This document shows, piece by piece, positions 41,768-53,940 of a DNA stretch of 56,621 bases. The translations under genes were made by a program, and so were the position numbers. The stretch's first letter is position 1. Every line of letters starts with the position of its first letter. The stretch is from Symsagittifera roscoffensis (taxonomy: Eukaryota > Xenacoelomorpha > Acoela > Convolutidae), in contig NC_087064.1 of assembly GCF_963678635.1 (NCBI RefSeq), positions 13,301,989 through 13,358,609 of the forward strand. Direction: 5' to 3'. Below the pieces are notes generated by a model. The model was not told where the DNA came from. It ran no database searches and worked only from the letters and a program-made list of their open reading frames with translations.

Positions 41768-42070
41768 CTAGTCACTCCCTGAGAGAGCCCCGTTTCTCCA
41801 CATCATCACTCTCATGTTCGGGCGGTCTAGTACTCCCCTCTCTCCGTATGCTGCCATCAATAGGACTTCCGTGGGTTGGTCCCCACGGTTGTCATGCCCC
41901 AAGATGTTTATCAGGGCGGTCAGCAACATGACTACCTCTGGGTCCTCCAGAGCAAAGTCTCAATCCATTAGCCGACGATAGATCGCATCTACTGTCGGTC
42001 CTACATATGCGTCTGCCAGTTCCATCAATTCATCCAAGTTGAAGTTATCCGTTCTCTTTTCAGGTTCCAT
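41768..42070 (-). pseudogene. N-terminal ORF of the SGNH gene chain, one internal stop
   Basis: ATG at 42068-42070 opens MEPEKRTDNFNLDELMELA. A TGA at 41960-41962 interrupts it and the frame then runs on to TAG 41768-41770. The predicted product is acidic and helical. A CAG|GTGAG sequence just downstream on this strand (near 41725) is a possible splice donor, so the link to the coiled-coil segment may have been by splicing or by a lost frame. Confidence 0.45.
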
Positions 42071-43089
42071 CCGATTTGATTGAATGATTTGACTCAAGTG
42101 AATAATTAAACGATCAATCAGGATCTAGAAAAGAGGTCACGAATATCACACTTGTCCGTTTCACCTTAACTTCTCGTTAAAACTTATTTAAAACAGTCAA
42201 ATAAAAAAACTTTGATCCTAAAAATTATTAAAATCAATCGGTCTCTAAAATTTTGGAATTCGACCTAAGATTGGACAGTCCAAACTTTGAATCTATTCCT
42301 AAGATCGTTATCCAGTTGTTCGTGGTCACTAACTCCTTCTTACCCAGGACCTCAATAACATAATGCATAACACACATATCACACACTACACATACTTTAG
42401 TCTGACACCCTCTTGCATGTTACCCTAACTCAGCCTATACTTAAGTAATATTTTTTATGTAAGTATACTTGTATATTAAAATCAGAGAAGATTACGTGTA
42501 TGAGCGCGTACAGTTCCCGAGGATGCAGTCATCCTCTGTTCGGATTGTACGCTGGAAGCGAAAGCTCCTTCACTTCCCTTTCCACGAGGAAGTCTCTCAA
42601 TCTCGCCAAGGACAAGACTAGGTTTTCCGGGTCCACGTGCCGCTTCTCCGTCGCCCGTGTCACTAAGAAACATAGGTATTTTCCCGGTATCTAGGTCGCC
42701 GCCGGAGGCAAGACTGTTACGCCCCCTATTCCTGGTCTTTGCTACCAAAGGAATTCGACGTTTTTATACTCTCTCCTAAAATCCGCTGCTAACGCTGTCT
42801 TAAACTCGTGTCTGCCGTGTTTTCTATCGCACATGTTCTATTTGTGAGTATGAAACCGATGTCTGTTAGTGTTATGCTACTTAAATATTCATTTGGCTAG
42901 TTAAAATATGACTCAACTATGCTCCCTATGTCCGGTTTCTTAGGGTCTTTGCCTGTTTTGCTTCTAAATCCCCTGTTTCTCTTGTTACTCTCAATTTTTT
43001 TATTAATAAATTTTCAGTGTGGGTAAGTCCTACCCCCACTCCCCGGACAAAAATATCCATCGACGTCCCCGTCGATCGCATACCGGGTA
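42071..43089 (-). other. Spacer between gypsy pol and the SGNH gene chain
   Basis: About 1 kb. A possible small minus-strand frame at 42748-42482 is Gly/Arg/Ser-rich and of uncertain reality. I looked for an LTR pair with the flanks near 33.2 kb and 49.4 kb and saw none. Confidence 0.4.
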
Positions 43090-43746
43090 TCAAGTCGAGA
43101 TTGGAGGCCGGAACGAGTAGTCGCCCCTCCTGGGCAGCCCAGGAAGGATCTTCTCGTTCGGTTTCCTGTATTTCATGCTTTCACGATCTACAACTTGAAT
43201 CGTGACACTGGTCTCCTTTGGGTCCGACGTCATTTCGTTCAGCCATTCCAAGACACGCAGATTTGTCAGCTCATGTTCGTAGGATTGCTGTTGCTCGTCG
43301 TCGAATTCCACCTCGGGTTTCGAACGGTCATCGACCCACTCATCGTCGTGATCATCGACTATGTCAATGTCCTGTGACACAGTTATTTCTTCTAGACCCA
43401 CTACTTCTACCCCTATCTTCTTTAGGTCTATCCTGTCCACTACAAAATTTTCGCCGTAAGGGTTATATTTCTTCTTGGATCTTGTCCTGCCATTCTGTCC
43501 TGTCTGTATTGTGAACGGAAGATCCGGTTCCAAGTTCTTGGGAACCTTCCTTTGTTTAGGGTCTTGCCAGTCCTCTTCTGCGTAGGATAAAATTTCATCG
43601 TCCGCTTCAATCACCTTATTTGGATCCAGGTCCAGTGGTGTACTTGTTCCTTCCTCTATGACTTCATTCCAATCGTTCTTTTCCCTGGTGCCCTTCTCGT
43701 TGACCTCACAAGCAGGGTCCATCATTAGATAATACCTTTCTTCCAT
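43090..43746 (-). pseudogene. Pol C-terminal tail of the minus-strand gypsy element
   Basis: It is in phase with the integrase frame upstream and separated from it by a stop. The tail is strongly acidic (DIVDDHDDEWVDDRS) and has no catalytic motif. It continues past the integrase DNA-binding part. Confidence 0.55.
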
Positions 43747-43800
43747 GTCTGCAGGTATACACCAGTCTTCTGTCGATGGATTGTGTGGCTTAATGTTTTC

Positions 43801-44595
43801 TTAATGAGCGGCTCGGCCAGTACTCAGTCTATAGAAGCGTCCCTCCTGGTGCACCTCCGTAATCATGAAGGATCCCCTCCACTTTTTTAGGAGCTTTTTT
43901 GTTCCTTTCGGTGGTTTGACTTTCTGAAATACCCATACGTAGTCCCCTACCGAGTAAACTTTTGCACCAGCTGCTTTCTTGTCAAATTTTTTCCTCTGCC
44001 TTGCCTGTGCTTGCTGAGTATTTTGTCTACACAAGTCGTTCAACTCTTGCTGACGTCTAGTTACAACCCTTACATAGACCTGTGGTGACGTCTTCTTACC
44101 CTCAAACTCTGGGTAGAAGAAAGTCAAGGGCAAAGACTTCTCGTGCTCGGTTAACATCAAATGTGGACTAACTCCGGTGGTGGAATGTTGCGTGCTAGTG
44201 TAAGCTCCAATCACCTGTGGAAGATATCTGTCCCAATCGGTCATGTACCTGGAACAATATACCCTCAGCATCGACACTAACGTTCGATTATGCCTTTCCA
44301 CTAAGCCATTTGTCTGGGGATGGTATGTCGTGGAGTGAGCTTGAGCTACCTGTGAGCGTCTCATTAGCTGCTTCGTGAATTCTCCTACGAAAGCTGTTCC
44401 GTTATCCGATTGAAACGTCATCGGACAACCATGTCTCGCAATCCACGTATTGATCAGGTGGTCGCTCGTCTCTTCCGCTGAGGCGGTTATGCAGGGCACG
44501 GCCTCTGCATACTTCGTGAAGTGATCTATCATGACCAAGACCTGATTATAACCACTGTCTGTCATGCATATCTTTTGGTGATCTACATGCACCAC
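43801..44595 (-). pseudogene. Gypsy integrase catalytic core
   Basis: VDHQ, FQSDNGTAF and NGLVERHN give the D,D,E triad, with exactly 35 residues between the second Asp and the Glu. After a basic linker, KKLLKKWRGSFMITEV occupies the place of the GPF/Y module, with Pro replaced by Ser. The frame is open for 264 codons but joined to its neighbours only across stops. This is a typical Ty3/gypsy integrase (rve family) from an element that no longer works. Confidence 0.85.
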
Positions 44596-44796
44596 TTCGT
44601 TGAATTCATACGACTCGATCGATTAAAAAGGAAATAGCAATTTACTTGAATCCTTGACCTGTTGGCATGATAGACATGCTGTTACCCACTTCTCGCATTC
44701 CTTTTTCATTCCAGGCCACTCAAAGCGCTTCAGGATCCTCTGATATACATTGTCGATCCCCTGATGGCCCATCTGATCATGCGACCTGAATAATAG
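44596..44796 (-). pseudogene. Integrase zinc-binding (HHCC) region, broken
   Basis: Reading the minus strand across frame breaks shows HDQMGHQGIDNVYQR followed by CEKWVTACLSCQQ, the H-H and C-x2-C pairs of the integrase N-terminal zinc finger. Stops and shifts interrupt it on both sides. Confidence 0.7.
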
Positions 44797-46239
44797 TTAT
44801 GTCTGATAGAGTTGCGGCAACACTATCGCGTTATACTTGTATAGGACTTTGTCTTCATCTCTTCTCTTGCAAGCCACAATCCCGTCCTTGTTCAAGTATA
44901 ACCTTCCCTCTTTCTGCATGAAAAATTGTCGCAGAATGCGGTAACTGTCTTCCTCGACTTCTTCTTTGTCCGGAGAACCATTTTCGATCCACCTTTTCAG
45001 GTTGCTTATCATGCGGTCATTTCTCTGCGCTCTTAGAAGATTCGAGAGTCTGTATCTCGCCTTCAAGTACGTCTTCATGACCCTCATCTGACTATTCAGC
45101 TCATTGGGCTGATGCGTATCTTCTTCCATCTCAACGCACCAAATCTTTGCCAATGGCTGTGTTTCCTGTTCGAATGGCTGAAGATCAGTCCTGACTACCT
45201 CTTTTTGTGGCACCAGACTCATCGATCGTTTCGATACCGCTTTTGTTTCCATATCATCCGCTGCGTTATCAAAGACTCTTTCACCTGGTATGAGGTAGCG
45301 ATCACTGTCAGGGTCCTGGTATACCTCTCTATCCAGATCCCTTGCTCGAGTTTCAACAAATAGTGGGTAGATCGCTAGTTCTGACAGTTCCGATCCCAAG
45401 CATGAGCTCCTGTCTGAGTAGGTGTCAATTCCTGAGTTTCGACAATTGTCATCTGTTGAAGAGTCTGTGACGGAGTCTGCACCGTCTCCTGGGTCTGTTC
45501 TGTGCTTTCTTCGCATCCACCTGAACTCCCCGAACAAAACTTTGTTCTCCAGGTCCTGCTTCTCATCAGGAACTTTTTCATCTACATCAGACTTCCCGGA
45601 AAAACTTCCTTGTCCCGGGTGTTGATCTTGAACTCGCCGGCTCTTCTCACCGTTAGTCTCCCCGGACAAACAATCTTGCACCAGGTTTCGTTCAACCTTT
45701 TCACCTTCTTTATCCTGGTCCACAAAGGTGATGGTTTTCTTTTGCGTATCGTTCTCCTGTTCTTTCCGTCCGTAAGAAACACTGGTTAAAACCTCGTGTG
45801 GTATTGAGGATACTATTTGCTGAACTTTTGTCCTACAATCCCTCTCGTTCTCTTTGTGTTGTCGTCTGGACGGCATGATCTTCACCTTCTCACTGACTGT
45901 CAGTGATGCCACTGCTGCTGCCCACTCGGGGTCATCTCTGGTCACTTCTTTCTCTAACAATCCACCCAGCATCCGCTTCACTTGCGGTGTGACCTGCACC
46001 ATTTTATCCAATAATGAGAGGCTGTTGATGTTCATGCGAGAGAGCTCCTGCTGGACCAATTTCGAGCGCAGCAACAGATCCAAGGGCACCGGGTCCTTCT
46101 TGGATAGGATCTGTATCTCGGCTGCTTTCTCTACAAGTAACTCAGGATGTCCCGGAATTGGATGTCCAGACTTGTCCAACCATCTCGTTAAGGGAAGCGC
46201 TTCATAAATTTCTTTGTCCAGAAATGAGAATCCTTCCAT
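44797..46239 (-). pseudogene. RNase H-integrase connection region (480 codons)
   Basis: A long open frame between RNase H and the integrase zinc finger. It is highly charged, with Glu/Asp/Lys-rich stretches, and much longer than the same linker in ordinary gypsy elements. A recognisable end (YKYNAIVLPQLYQT) leads into the zinc finger. The inserted acidic domain has no known function. Confidence 0.6.
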
Positions 46240-46805
46240 TATTTCTGCCTGATTGCCTGCTTCTGTTCCAGTCTTTCATAGAACTCGGTTTTTTTGCTGA
46301 GGCTGTCAGCATTAAGGTGTCTGTCACGCATCTTGTGTTAGATTATCATGTGGTAGCCATCTAATCCCCCCTTCCTACATAACTCTGATCCATCGAGTAT
46401 GTCTTCAACCAGGATAACGCCCTGTTGTCCACGCGTAACTTAAAGGGAGCGCTCCCCAAGTATGCGCGGTACTTTTCCACAAATGTGACTACTGCAAACA
46501 TTTCTGCTTTTGGTGCACCTTATTTCATCTCAGTGTCACTTAACACCTTACTGCCATATGATATGGGACGGAAAACGGTTCTCCCATTCCATTCTTGGTC
46601 CTGATGCAGTGTTCCCAAAATGGCCACTACTGATGAGTCTGTGTGTCAAGAACATACATGTCCCTTCCAGTAGGCATGCCCAGCACTGGCGCCTCAACAG
46701 TTCCCGCTTTATCTTCTCAAAGGCCGTTTGAGCTTCATCGCTCCATTCGAACTTTTTCCCTTTTGTTGCGATCAGCTTCTGCATCGGATACACCTTGTCT
46801 GCATA
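46240..46805 (-). pseudogene. RNase H region, several frameshifts
   Basis: The first piece (46793-46548) has KKFEWSDEAQTAFEKIKREL, then a frameshift. Later pieces read AEMFAVVTFVEKYRAYLG and FKLRVDNRALSWLKTYSMDQ on the minus strand between about 46535 and 46380. These are RNase H blocks of gypsy elements. At least two shifts and two stops make it non-functional. Confidence 0.7.
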
Positions 46806-47528
46806 TCAGTTTATGAACTCACGGTAATAGTTGGCAAACCCTAGGAAGCTCATGAGCTGTGTGTCCGTTCTGTAAGCCTTCCATGTCAACACAGCTTCTA
46901 CTGCTTCCGGGTCCGGCCTCACACCATGCCTGTCCACCATTCTTCCCAGGTACTTAATTGAATCCCTAAGGATTTTACTTTTCGATGGTTTGCATTTCAA
47001 GCCTGCTCTTTTCATGCATAAAAAGACCTCATTGAGCCGATCAAGGTGGTCTTCCGGATTCGGTGTTGCTATGACTACGTCATCCACGTAACACATCACA
47101 AGATTCCCGTACTTCTTTGTCACTCTGGTCAAAGCCTGAGCCATCAGTCTTTGAAAAACGGCCGTTGCGTTGCACAAGCCGAAGAGCATTCTCTTCCACT
47201 GGTACAACCCCAACTCACACGCGAATCTGGTCTTTTCTCTATCCTTCTTTCGCAGAGGGACCTGCCAGAAGGCAGAACCCAAGTCCAATGTGGTGAAGAA
47301 CTTTGCGTCACCAAGTTTAGAGAGGCTCTCGTCTATTCGCGGTATCGTGTAAGCATCTTTTCTCCTTACTGCGTTCAAGTAGCGAAAGTCGCAACAAAAC
47401 CTAAGCTGCCCCCCTTTTTTCGCCATCACTACCCCGCAAGCCCATGGCAAGTTCGAGGGTTCTATCATGTCGTATTCGAGCAACATTTCTCTTTCCGTTC
47501 GGCACGCTTCCGATTTATGTGGCGTCAT
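46806..47528 (-). pseudogene. Gypsy reverse transcriptase
   Basis: 240 codons with the RT blocks in order: FCCDFRYLNAV, FFTTLDLGSAFWQVPL, GLYQWKRMLFGLCNATAVFQ and MCYVDDVVIATP, where YVDD is the catalytic box. It is followed in phase, after a stop, by RNase H. The N-terminal RT part lies in another frame upstream. Confidence 0.88.
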
Positions 47529-47731
47529 TCGTCTTGCGCCTTCCTTATGGGGAACGGCGCCTTCCTCAAGTTCGATTTCGTGTTCGACGAAATTACAGCA
47601 ACCGATATCCGCCTTATGTTTTGAAAGTACATCCGCGTTCCGATTTAAAACCTCCCGTAGTATTTCGAAACCTTCCTCGCCTATTTTCCTTTATAAGTGT
47701 TCTATCTCTGGCAGAACCGGTTTGTCAGACT
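47529..47731 (-). pseudogene. Linker between protease ORF and RT
   Basis: A region of frame changes. The homologous DNA in the second fragment at 50654-50760 continues the same reading further, so this short stretch is the site of the shift between the protease and RT frames. Confidence 0.5.
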
Positions 47732-49339
47732 CTAGTTCATATGACGAGGGGCGTTCCGGAAAATTCGAGAAGCTCGGTAAGCGCCGTCGTCCGTGTCGGA
47801 CTTCATTGAAAACAATTTATGAATAGATTTTAACTCATTAATAGTTTTTAAAGTTTTATCTTTATTGGCATGATAAGGACAGTCTTTCAGACTATATTTC
47901 TTCAAGTTTTGTGTCTCCTCATAGTCGGTCTTCATCGGCAAGGCGTAACCAAGCTTCTTTCCACGCTTGATTGAAACCGTGGTGTCCAGTGTGTTCAATA
48001 ACACACTGACACACAGTCCGTTTCGCGTTACCGAGAAGGTCCGGCCTAAACTCACCGAACTCTGACTTTTTGCATTCGGTACTAAACAAACCTGTTTACT
48101 ATAACTTAACGAATTCAAATTTCTCATTCTAAAAATTGCTACCACTGCTTGTCCCGGCTGTAGTTTTACTTTTCTGTCTAAAAAAATTGGTACCTTGTTT
48201 TCGTCTGCTATTATTCTAATAATTGGTTTCCTAACATACTTCCAATCCAGGTTCCTAATCCTTATTAGACCGTTGTTGAAGTCAATCAACACGTCAAAAT
48301 TTTTGACAAAATCTCTGCCCAAGATTAATTGGTCGGCGTCGTTAAAATTCTCCACTACCAGGAAGCTCATCCAAAGATTCCGTCCTTCCATGTGGAGGAC
48401 CGTTATTGGTGTTCTTCCGGCTACGTAAATCGATCCTCGATTGGCTGCAGCCAGTCTGAGATTCGTCGGAATTAGATCTTCCCTTGTGAAGCCCATTCTT
48501 TCCCATGTCTTTATCGGCATCACACTCACTACCACTCCTGTGTCCAGAAGCTCTGTGACTCCGATTTTCTTTCCGTTGGTGTCGAGCAGATGCGCAGTCA
48601 CATGTGCTTCGTATCCATTGTGTACTGCGTCTTGCTCCATCATGGCGTCATGACCTATCCTGCGGACTTTGAGTTCCTCTTCACCCAAATATATCTGTCC
48701 TATCTGGTCACTGTCTGTTGTTACATATGTCCTAGTGTAGATACTAATTCCTTCGACGTTCAGCATCACTTGATACGGTCCATAGACTTCCATGTAGCGC
48801 CCATGAAGCTTCTTTATGCGAGGGCCACCTGTTGTTAGTAGTGCTCGCACAGCTCTTGACTCAGTGCGTGGCTCCACCTGCCTCAGATAATCTGCATATG
48901 TGTCCAAATGCATCAAAGTGAACTCTGATGGTTCACTCAGATTTCTGATTACCTGTTGTCCCGCTACCGATAATATTGACTGTATTTTGCTTCCTTGTGG
49001 CACCATACCGAACCTCTGCCCGGAGATCACATTAAGTTTCAAGCTCAAACTACTTGGTGCCTTTGTTTCTTCGACTTCTGTTGCCTCGAAGGTATTCAGC
49101 TTCTCCTGTAGTTTCTCTATTTCCAGTTCGAGCTTCACTTTTTGCTCGATCTCTTTCGTTACCAGTTCCTGTTGCACTCTATTTAGAGCATCCCTCGCGG
49201 CTGCCCTATAATTAATCTTGAAGTCAATCGCCGCAGTCACCGGTTCCGGTTCACATGTCTCTTCTGTTACCACTTGCATTTTCTTCGTTGCCAGCTCTTG
49301 TGGTTTTTCTTTTCTTCGCGCCTCCCTCTGGGTTAGCAC
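47732..49339 (-). pseudogene. Gag/protease ORF of minus-strand gypsy element, 5'-truncated
   Basis: 535 codons. A Lys/Glu coiled-coil part is near residues 50-90. An aspartic protease has LLDTGVVVSVMPIKTWERMG at about residues 266-285 (DTG active site), the partner VAGRTPITVL, and LILGRDFV near 335-345. The frame begins abruptly at 49339 next to a minisatellite, so the Gag N-terminus and left end are missing. It ends with a frame change before RT. A paralogous fragment is at 50654-51283. Confidence 0.75.
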
Positions 49340-49349
49340 ATGTAAGATC

Positions 49350-49465
49350 CCTCCGGATTGGGACCCCTCCGGTTTTGTGAAAACAAGACCCCTCCGGATT
49401 GGGACCCCTCCAAATTAGGAAAGATTTGGACCCCTCCGGATTGGGACCCCTCCGGTTTTGTAAAA
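49350..49465 (-). repeat. GC-rich minisatellite next to the truncated retroelement
   Basis: GGACCCCTCCGGATTG and GGACCCCTCCGGTTTTGT-type units recur about six times. Single related motifs (ACCCCTCCGGAT) recur at 49501, near 50148 and near 50628, marking the spacer to the second fragment. Confidence 0.8.
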
Positions 49466-49499
49466 TTAGCTTTTCCGAGACTTCCATGATTTCCAACCT

Positions 49500-50640
49500 A
49501 TACCCCTCCGGATACGTTCTCCGATGCTATTAAGCTGTTTGTATCAACTAGGAAGGGTATGTGGTCCTTCCCTAGACCCTTTTGGGATTGCAGTTAAGCC
49601 TCTTATTTGACAATTCACGCTAACGGTGAAGGGTCTTGTCGCTAGCCTAGTTTCGGCTCGATCAAGGTTTTCTGGTGCCTTTAGCCTTCCCTTTTCTTCT
49701 ATAACAGCGTAAAATTGCTTTGTTCAACCGTTATCACCTTTTGGTAGGGTTGTAAGGGCTTTCCAAAAATTTTTTTATAAAACGTGAAGGGTCTACCCTC
49801 CCGATTTGGTGAATTTGTTAAAACAATCTCAAAAAATTTTCACGCTTATTTTTTCGAATAATTTTTGTTCTTATTAGTAAGCTCAGCTAATTTCTGATCT
49901 AATGGTACCAAGATCAACTGGATCTGTCCAGTCGTTCCAAAGTTATTAACCAAAACATTTTTTATCTAAATTCAAAAATTTTCTCACTTATATGTTCCGC
50001 CTGTCTTTTTCCGCATTTCTGTTCTTTTTGACCTAAAAATTTTTGATCCGAGCTCAAAAGGCCTACACTTTTCTAGTTCAATGCAAAAAAAAAACCGATC
50101 TGAAACGCTTTAGTTGAAAAAATTTGCGAAAAACTATGCTATTTGGACACCTCCGGATTGATGAATCCACTGAATCAAACACGTTAAGTTCGATTTCTCT
50201 GTAATCCGGAAGGCTTTCCGGAAACGGGTCTTAAAACCTGTAGATTCTTTTTAGTGGACGTTGTTCGAACAACTAGTTCTACTGTCCTAACTCAAAAATT
50301 TCAAAAAATTTTCTGATTCTTTAGTGTTCCGTTTTCTCAAAAATCGCGAAGATTTGGTTTTTGGTACCAAAATAGTTCCAACCACTTCTGAACTAAACTC
50401 AACCGGTTCTACCTATTACACTAGCACAGTTACGATGTAGCTCACTAAATTAGTGCTTTTTTCCCTTTCAAAAAATATCGCTATTTCAAAAATCGCGATT
50501 TGTGGGGGAATCAAAATATCGCTATTTTGACCCTAAAAACCGGTCCGCTTTCTGTGTTTTTCACTGAAAAACAATATAGGAGTGTTAATATAGGCTATAT
50601 AAGTAATAATATTAGTATTACTATACCCCTCCGGGTTTGT
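49500..50640. other. Spacer with isolated CTCCGG motifs
   Basis: No gene seen. The DNA is AT-rich and bounded on both sides by the same CCCCTCCGG motif, so it may be a degenerate part of one repeat family or an LTR/leader of the minus-strand element. Confidence 0.4.
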
Positions 50641-50653
50641 TCAATATCCGAAT

Positions 50654-51283
50654 TTACCCTATTTTCCCTTTTAAGTGTTCTATCTCTGGCAGAACCGGTT
50701 TGTCAGACTCTAGTTCATATGAAGAGGGGCGTTTCGGAAAATTCGAGCAGCTCGATAAGCCGTCGTCCGTGTCGGACTTCATTGAAAACAATTTATGAAT
50801 ATATTTTAATTCATTAATCCTTTTTAAGTTTTTTTCTTTATTGGCATGATAAGGACAATCTTTCACACTATATTTCTTCAAGTTTTGTGTCTCCTCACAG
50901 TCGGTCTTCATCGGCAAGGCGTAACCAAGCTTCTTTTCACGCTGGATTGAAAACGTGGTGTCCAGTGTGTTCAATAACACACTGATACACACTCCGTTTT
51001 GCGTTACCGAGAAGCTCCAGCCTAAAACCACCGAACTGTGACTATTTGGATTGGGTACTAAGCAAACCTGTTTACTATCACTTAACGAATTCAATTTTTT
51101 CGTTCTAAAAATTGCTACCACTGCTTGTCCCGGCTGTAGTTTTAATTTTCTGTCTAAAAAAATTGGTACCTTATTTTTGTCTGTTTTTACTCTATTAATT
51201 GGTTTCTTAACACGCTTGAATGGAATGTTCCGTTTGATCATGAAGAATGCCATGTACGCTTTCTCAAATTTTTTTATCAACAA
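50654..51283 (-). pseudogene. Second fragment of the same gypsy family (protease-RT linker)
   Basis: It is homologous to about 47690-48230 of the larger element, with shared phrases such as VPIFLDRK, LQPGQAVVAIF and KQVCLVPN. It differs by many substitutions, so it is an old paralog rather than a duplicate made with its neighbour. It is 5'-truncated, and its RT part is absent. Confidence 0.75.
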
Positions 51284-52726
51284 GTATGTTCCAGTTTAAG
51301 GTTTTTTTCTATGAAGACGCCCAAATCTCTTATATAATATCTTTCTGTGATAGGTTCAGAATTCAGTGTTAGGTGCAGTGGCGATGTTGGGTTGCTAGAA
51401 AATTTTATCACCTGACATTTTGCGGTATTGAAATTCAAGAGGTTTTGACCGGCCCAATTTTTTGACCTGGCTTTAAATGAGCTTTACATGAGGTTTGACA
51501 GTGCAAATGGTAAATTTTCTATTTAAAACAAAAACTTCGTTGAAAGAACAAAAATCATCTATATACCATCTGTATAATCGTCTACAAATATCATCTATTC
51601 AAGATATATTCTTAAAAGGATTTGGTGATAGAGTTCTAATTAATTACAGTTTTTGTTGTAGATGGGATCCTTACTTAGATTAATTATTTTAATTCTATAG
51701 GTTTTGAAAGAAGAGATTCAAACAAATTTTTTTCAAGGAAAAGCTCCAAATTTTTGGAAACATTATTCTACAACACAACGAAATTTTTTTTCAATCACAT
51801 CAGTTAAAAGCGTTAAGAATTTCTATTTGGAGAATGCAGGATAGTTTAAGCCTCAGTCGTTTTCAAAATGGTTTCGTATGTTTGCAATATCTATAATTTT
51901 TCTGTTTTTTATCCACTTTACAAAAAGCCGCACTGTTCACAATATCTTCTCTCTCTTCAAAACTATAATTAAAAAAGTTTAGAAATGACCAAATGTTTCG
52001 TTTCTTGAGAATTTGTTTTTTTTAGATAACATTTATTCAAATTTTCTGTCCGTCATCATAGGAATTTATAAAATTTGATTCTCAACATTTAATCTAGTGG
52101 AAAAAATTTTTGAAACCTCCGCAAAACAATTTTTGTGATACAAAAAAAATTGTCTCTCAGCAAAAAGAAAACAATTACCAGAAAAACACAGAAATGATTT
52201 GTCCGCTAGGTGTCAACCAACGTTTGAGATGCTGAAAATTGAAAACTGGTTGAACCCTTTTCTCACCTGTTGTTAGGCAAAAATAAATTGCACCACGAAT
52301 TAAATTTTAAAACTTATTGTTTAGATATAAAACTTGATAATTTTGGAACAAAAGTTAAATAACAAAGCAAAAAATATGGCGATGGGCAGTTTTTTGTTAA
52401 ACATTAAGGTACTCGTTCCAGAGATAGCTGGATTTTTAGGCTCCATCGTGAATGGAATGTAACACCATAATTGGAGATATTGGAAACTGCAAACCTTAGT
52501 GAGTTTGGAAAAAGCCTGTCGGGAATAGTGCATACTAATTTGTCATGTGAAAACAAAAAATTACCGTATTATTGGATAGGGCAGATTAAGCCGATGAAAA
52601 ATCACTTGGTTTCAGCCATGACAGAAATTCTCAGCGGCCGTAGTAACCTCTGACAATCTCTGATTAATTGGGCTCATAGCAATTCATCACGACTGTCTCA
52701 AAATGATGAGATTTTCATCTCTTTCA

Positions 52727-52815
52727 GTGGCGGATTTAGGGTGGGGGGTAAAAAAAGCAAGCGCCTCCTCCCATCCCCCCCCCCCCCTCCCCTCAGGGAT
52801 TGGACCCCCTGACGA
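52727..52815. mobile_element. Possible DNA-transposon terminus with poly-C tract
   Basis: The sequence CAGTGGCGGATTTAGGG resembles termini of hAT-like transposons. It is followed by a G-rich run, GCCTCCTCCC and a run of about a dozen Cs. I found no matching inverted end in the window, so it may be a solo or decayed end. Confidence 0.3.
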
Positions 52816-53940
52816 CCCAAAGGGTACCCCCTTTGTACTATTTTGAGATATTAATTTTTGGTAACGGACCCTAAAATATTTCTGAATGCGCTTTCGGCGC
52901 CAAGATATACTAATTTTGAGGGGGAAAACGCAATTTTTGGTACAAAATTTCCAAAAAGTGCCTAAACACGCCTTTTTTGGCCTGTTGTTTCAAACTTTTG
53001 CCTGCTTTGTTTTATTTCTAAAGTTTGTTTTATTTGTTTCTTCATTTACCCCCACCCACACGCTACGTCAACTACAAACGGATGTACTCAAAGACTCGTA
53101 TTGTATCCTAGTAACAAGACCAAATGACTAGCGTCAACATAACACGCTTAGTTTAATAGGCGACAATTGAATTAAAACAAGACTGCTCGTATGTCAGTGC
53201 AAAGCCCTGAATGTTCCGACTAAGTCTTAAATCATATCGAATAGTTTTTGGTAAACGAAATTTTTGAAAACCTGTACAAATTGGACAATATCGAAGTGTG
53301 AAATGTTGAGTCGTACGAAATTAATACGAGCCTCAATTCAATTTGGAACGATTTTGTTGCGCGGGATAATTCACCACGCATAAATATTTTGCGTTACGCT
53401 CTCAGCATCATGAATAAACTCTTCAAAGCGCGCATAATTTAGTCCATAACATGGCAAATTTAGCAATTTTCAACACCCCAGAAACCCAGAAATAATTGAA
53501 GGTGAAATATTTTTACATTTGAACTCAGAAATTCGATATCTTCACTGGGGTATAAAAAAAATTTGTAGAAAAAATATATTTCGATCGGTGAAAGTTGAAT
53601 GAATAAAAAAACCACACAGATCATAAATATTCCGTTTTCTTCGACAGTCGGAACAAAAACACTCCAAGCATAAATTATTTGTCATTTTGTTGAAAAGTCC
53701 AAGCAGTTACCAAACATTTTGGATAAAACTAGCGGTTTTTTTCAAAGTTCATGTAATAGATATTTGTCTTTAGTTTGTTGGGAAAAGCTAATGAGAAAGA
53801 TTAGTTTTTCCCAAATTAGTTTGATCGAAAAAGCTTAGTTTTTACGAACAACCATTGGATAAACTCTCGTGAAACAAACAAAAGTGCTGGTATCAAACCT
53901 AAGCCGTGACGGTTTAGACTTCCAGTTAAGTTTTGAGGCG

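Noticed and set aside
42071-43089. LTR of the minus-strand element in the pol-SGNH spacer
   Set aside because: No matching copy was found near 33.2 kb or 49.4 kb by eye, so no LTR is claimed.
33317-49418. Many + strand open frames across the minus-strand gypsy and SGNH region
   Set aside because: They mirror real minus-strand coding sequence (shadow frames in GC-richer DNA) and show no motifs of their own.
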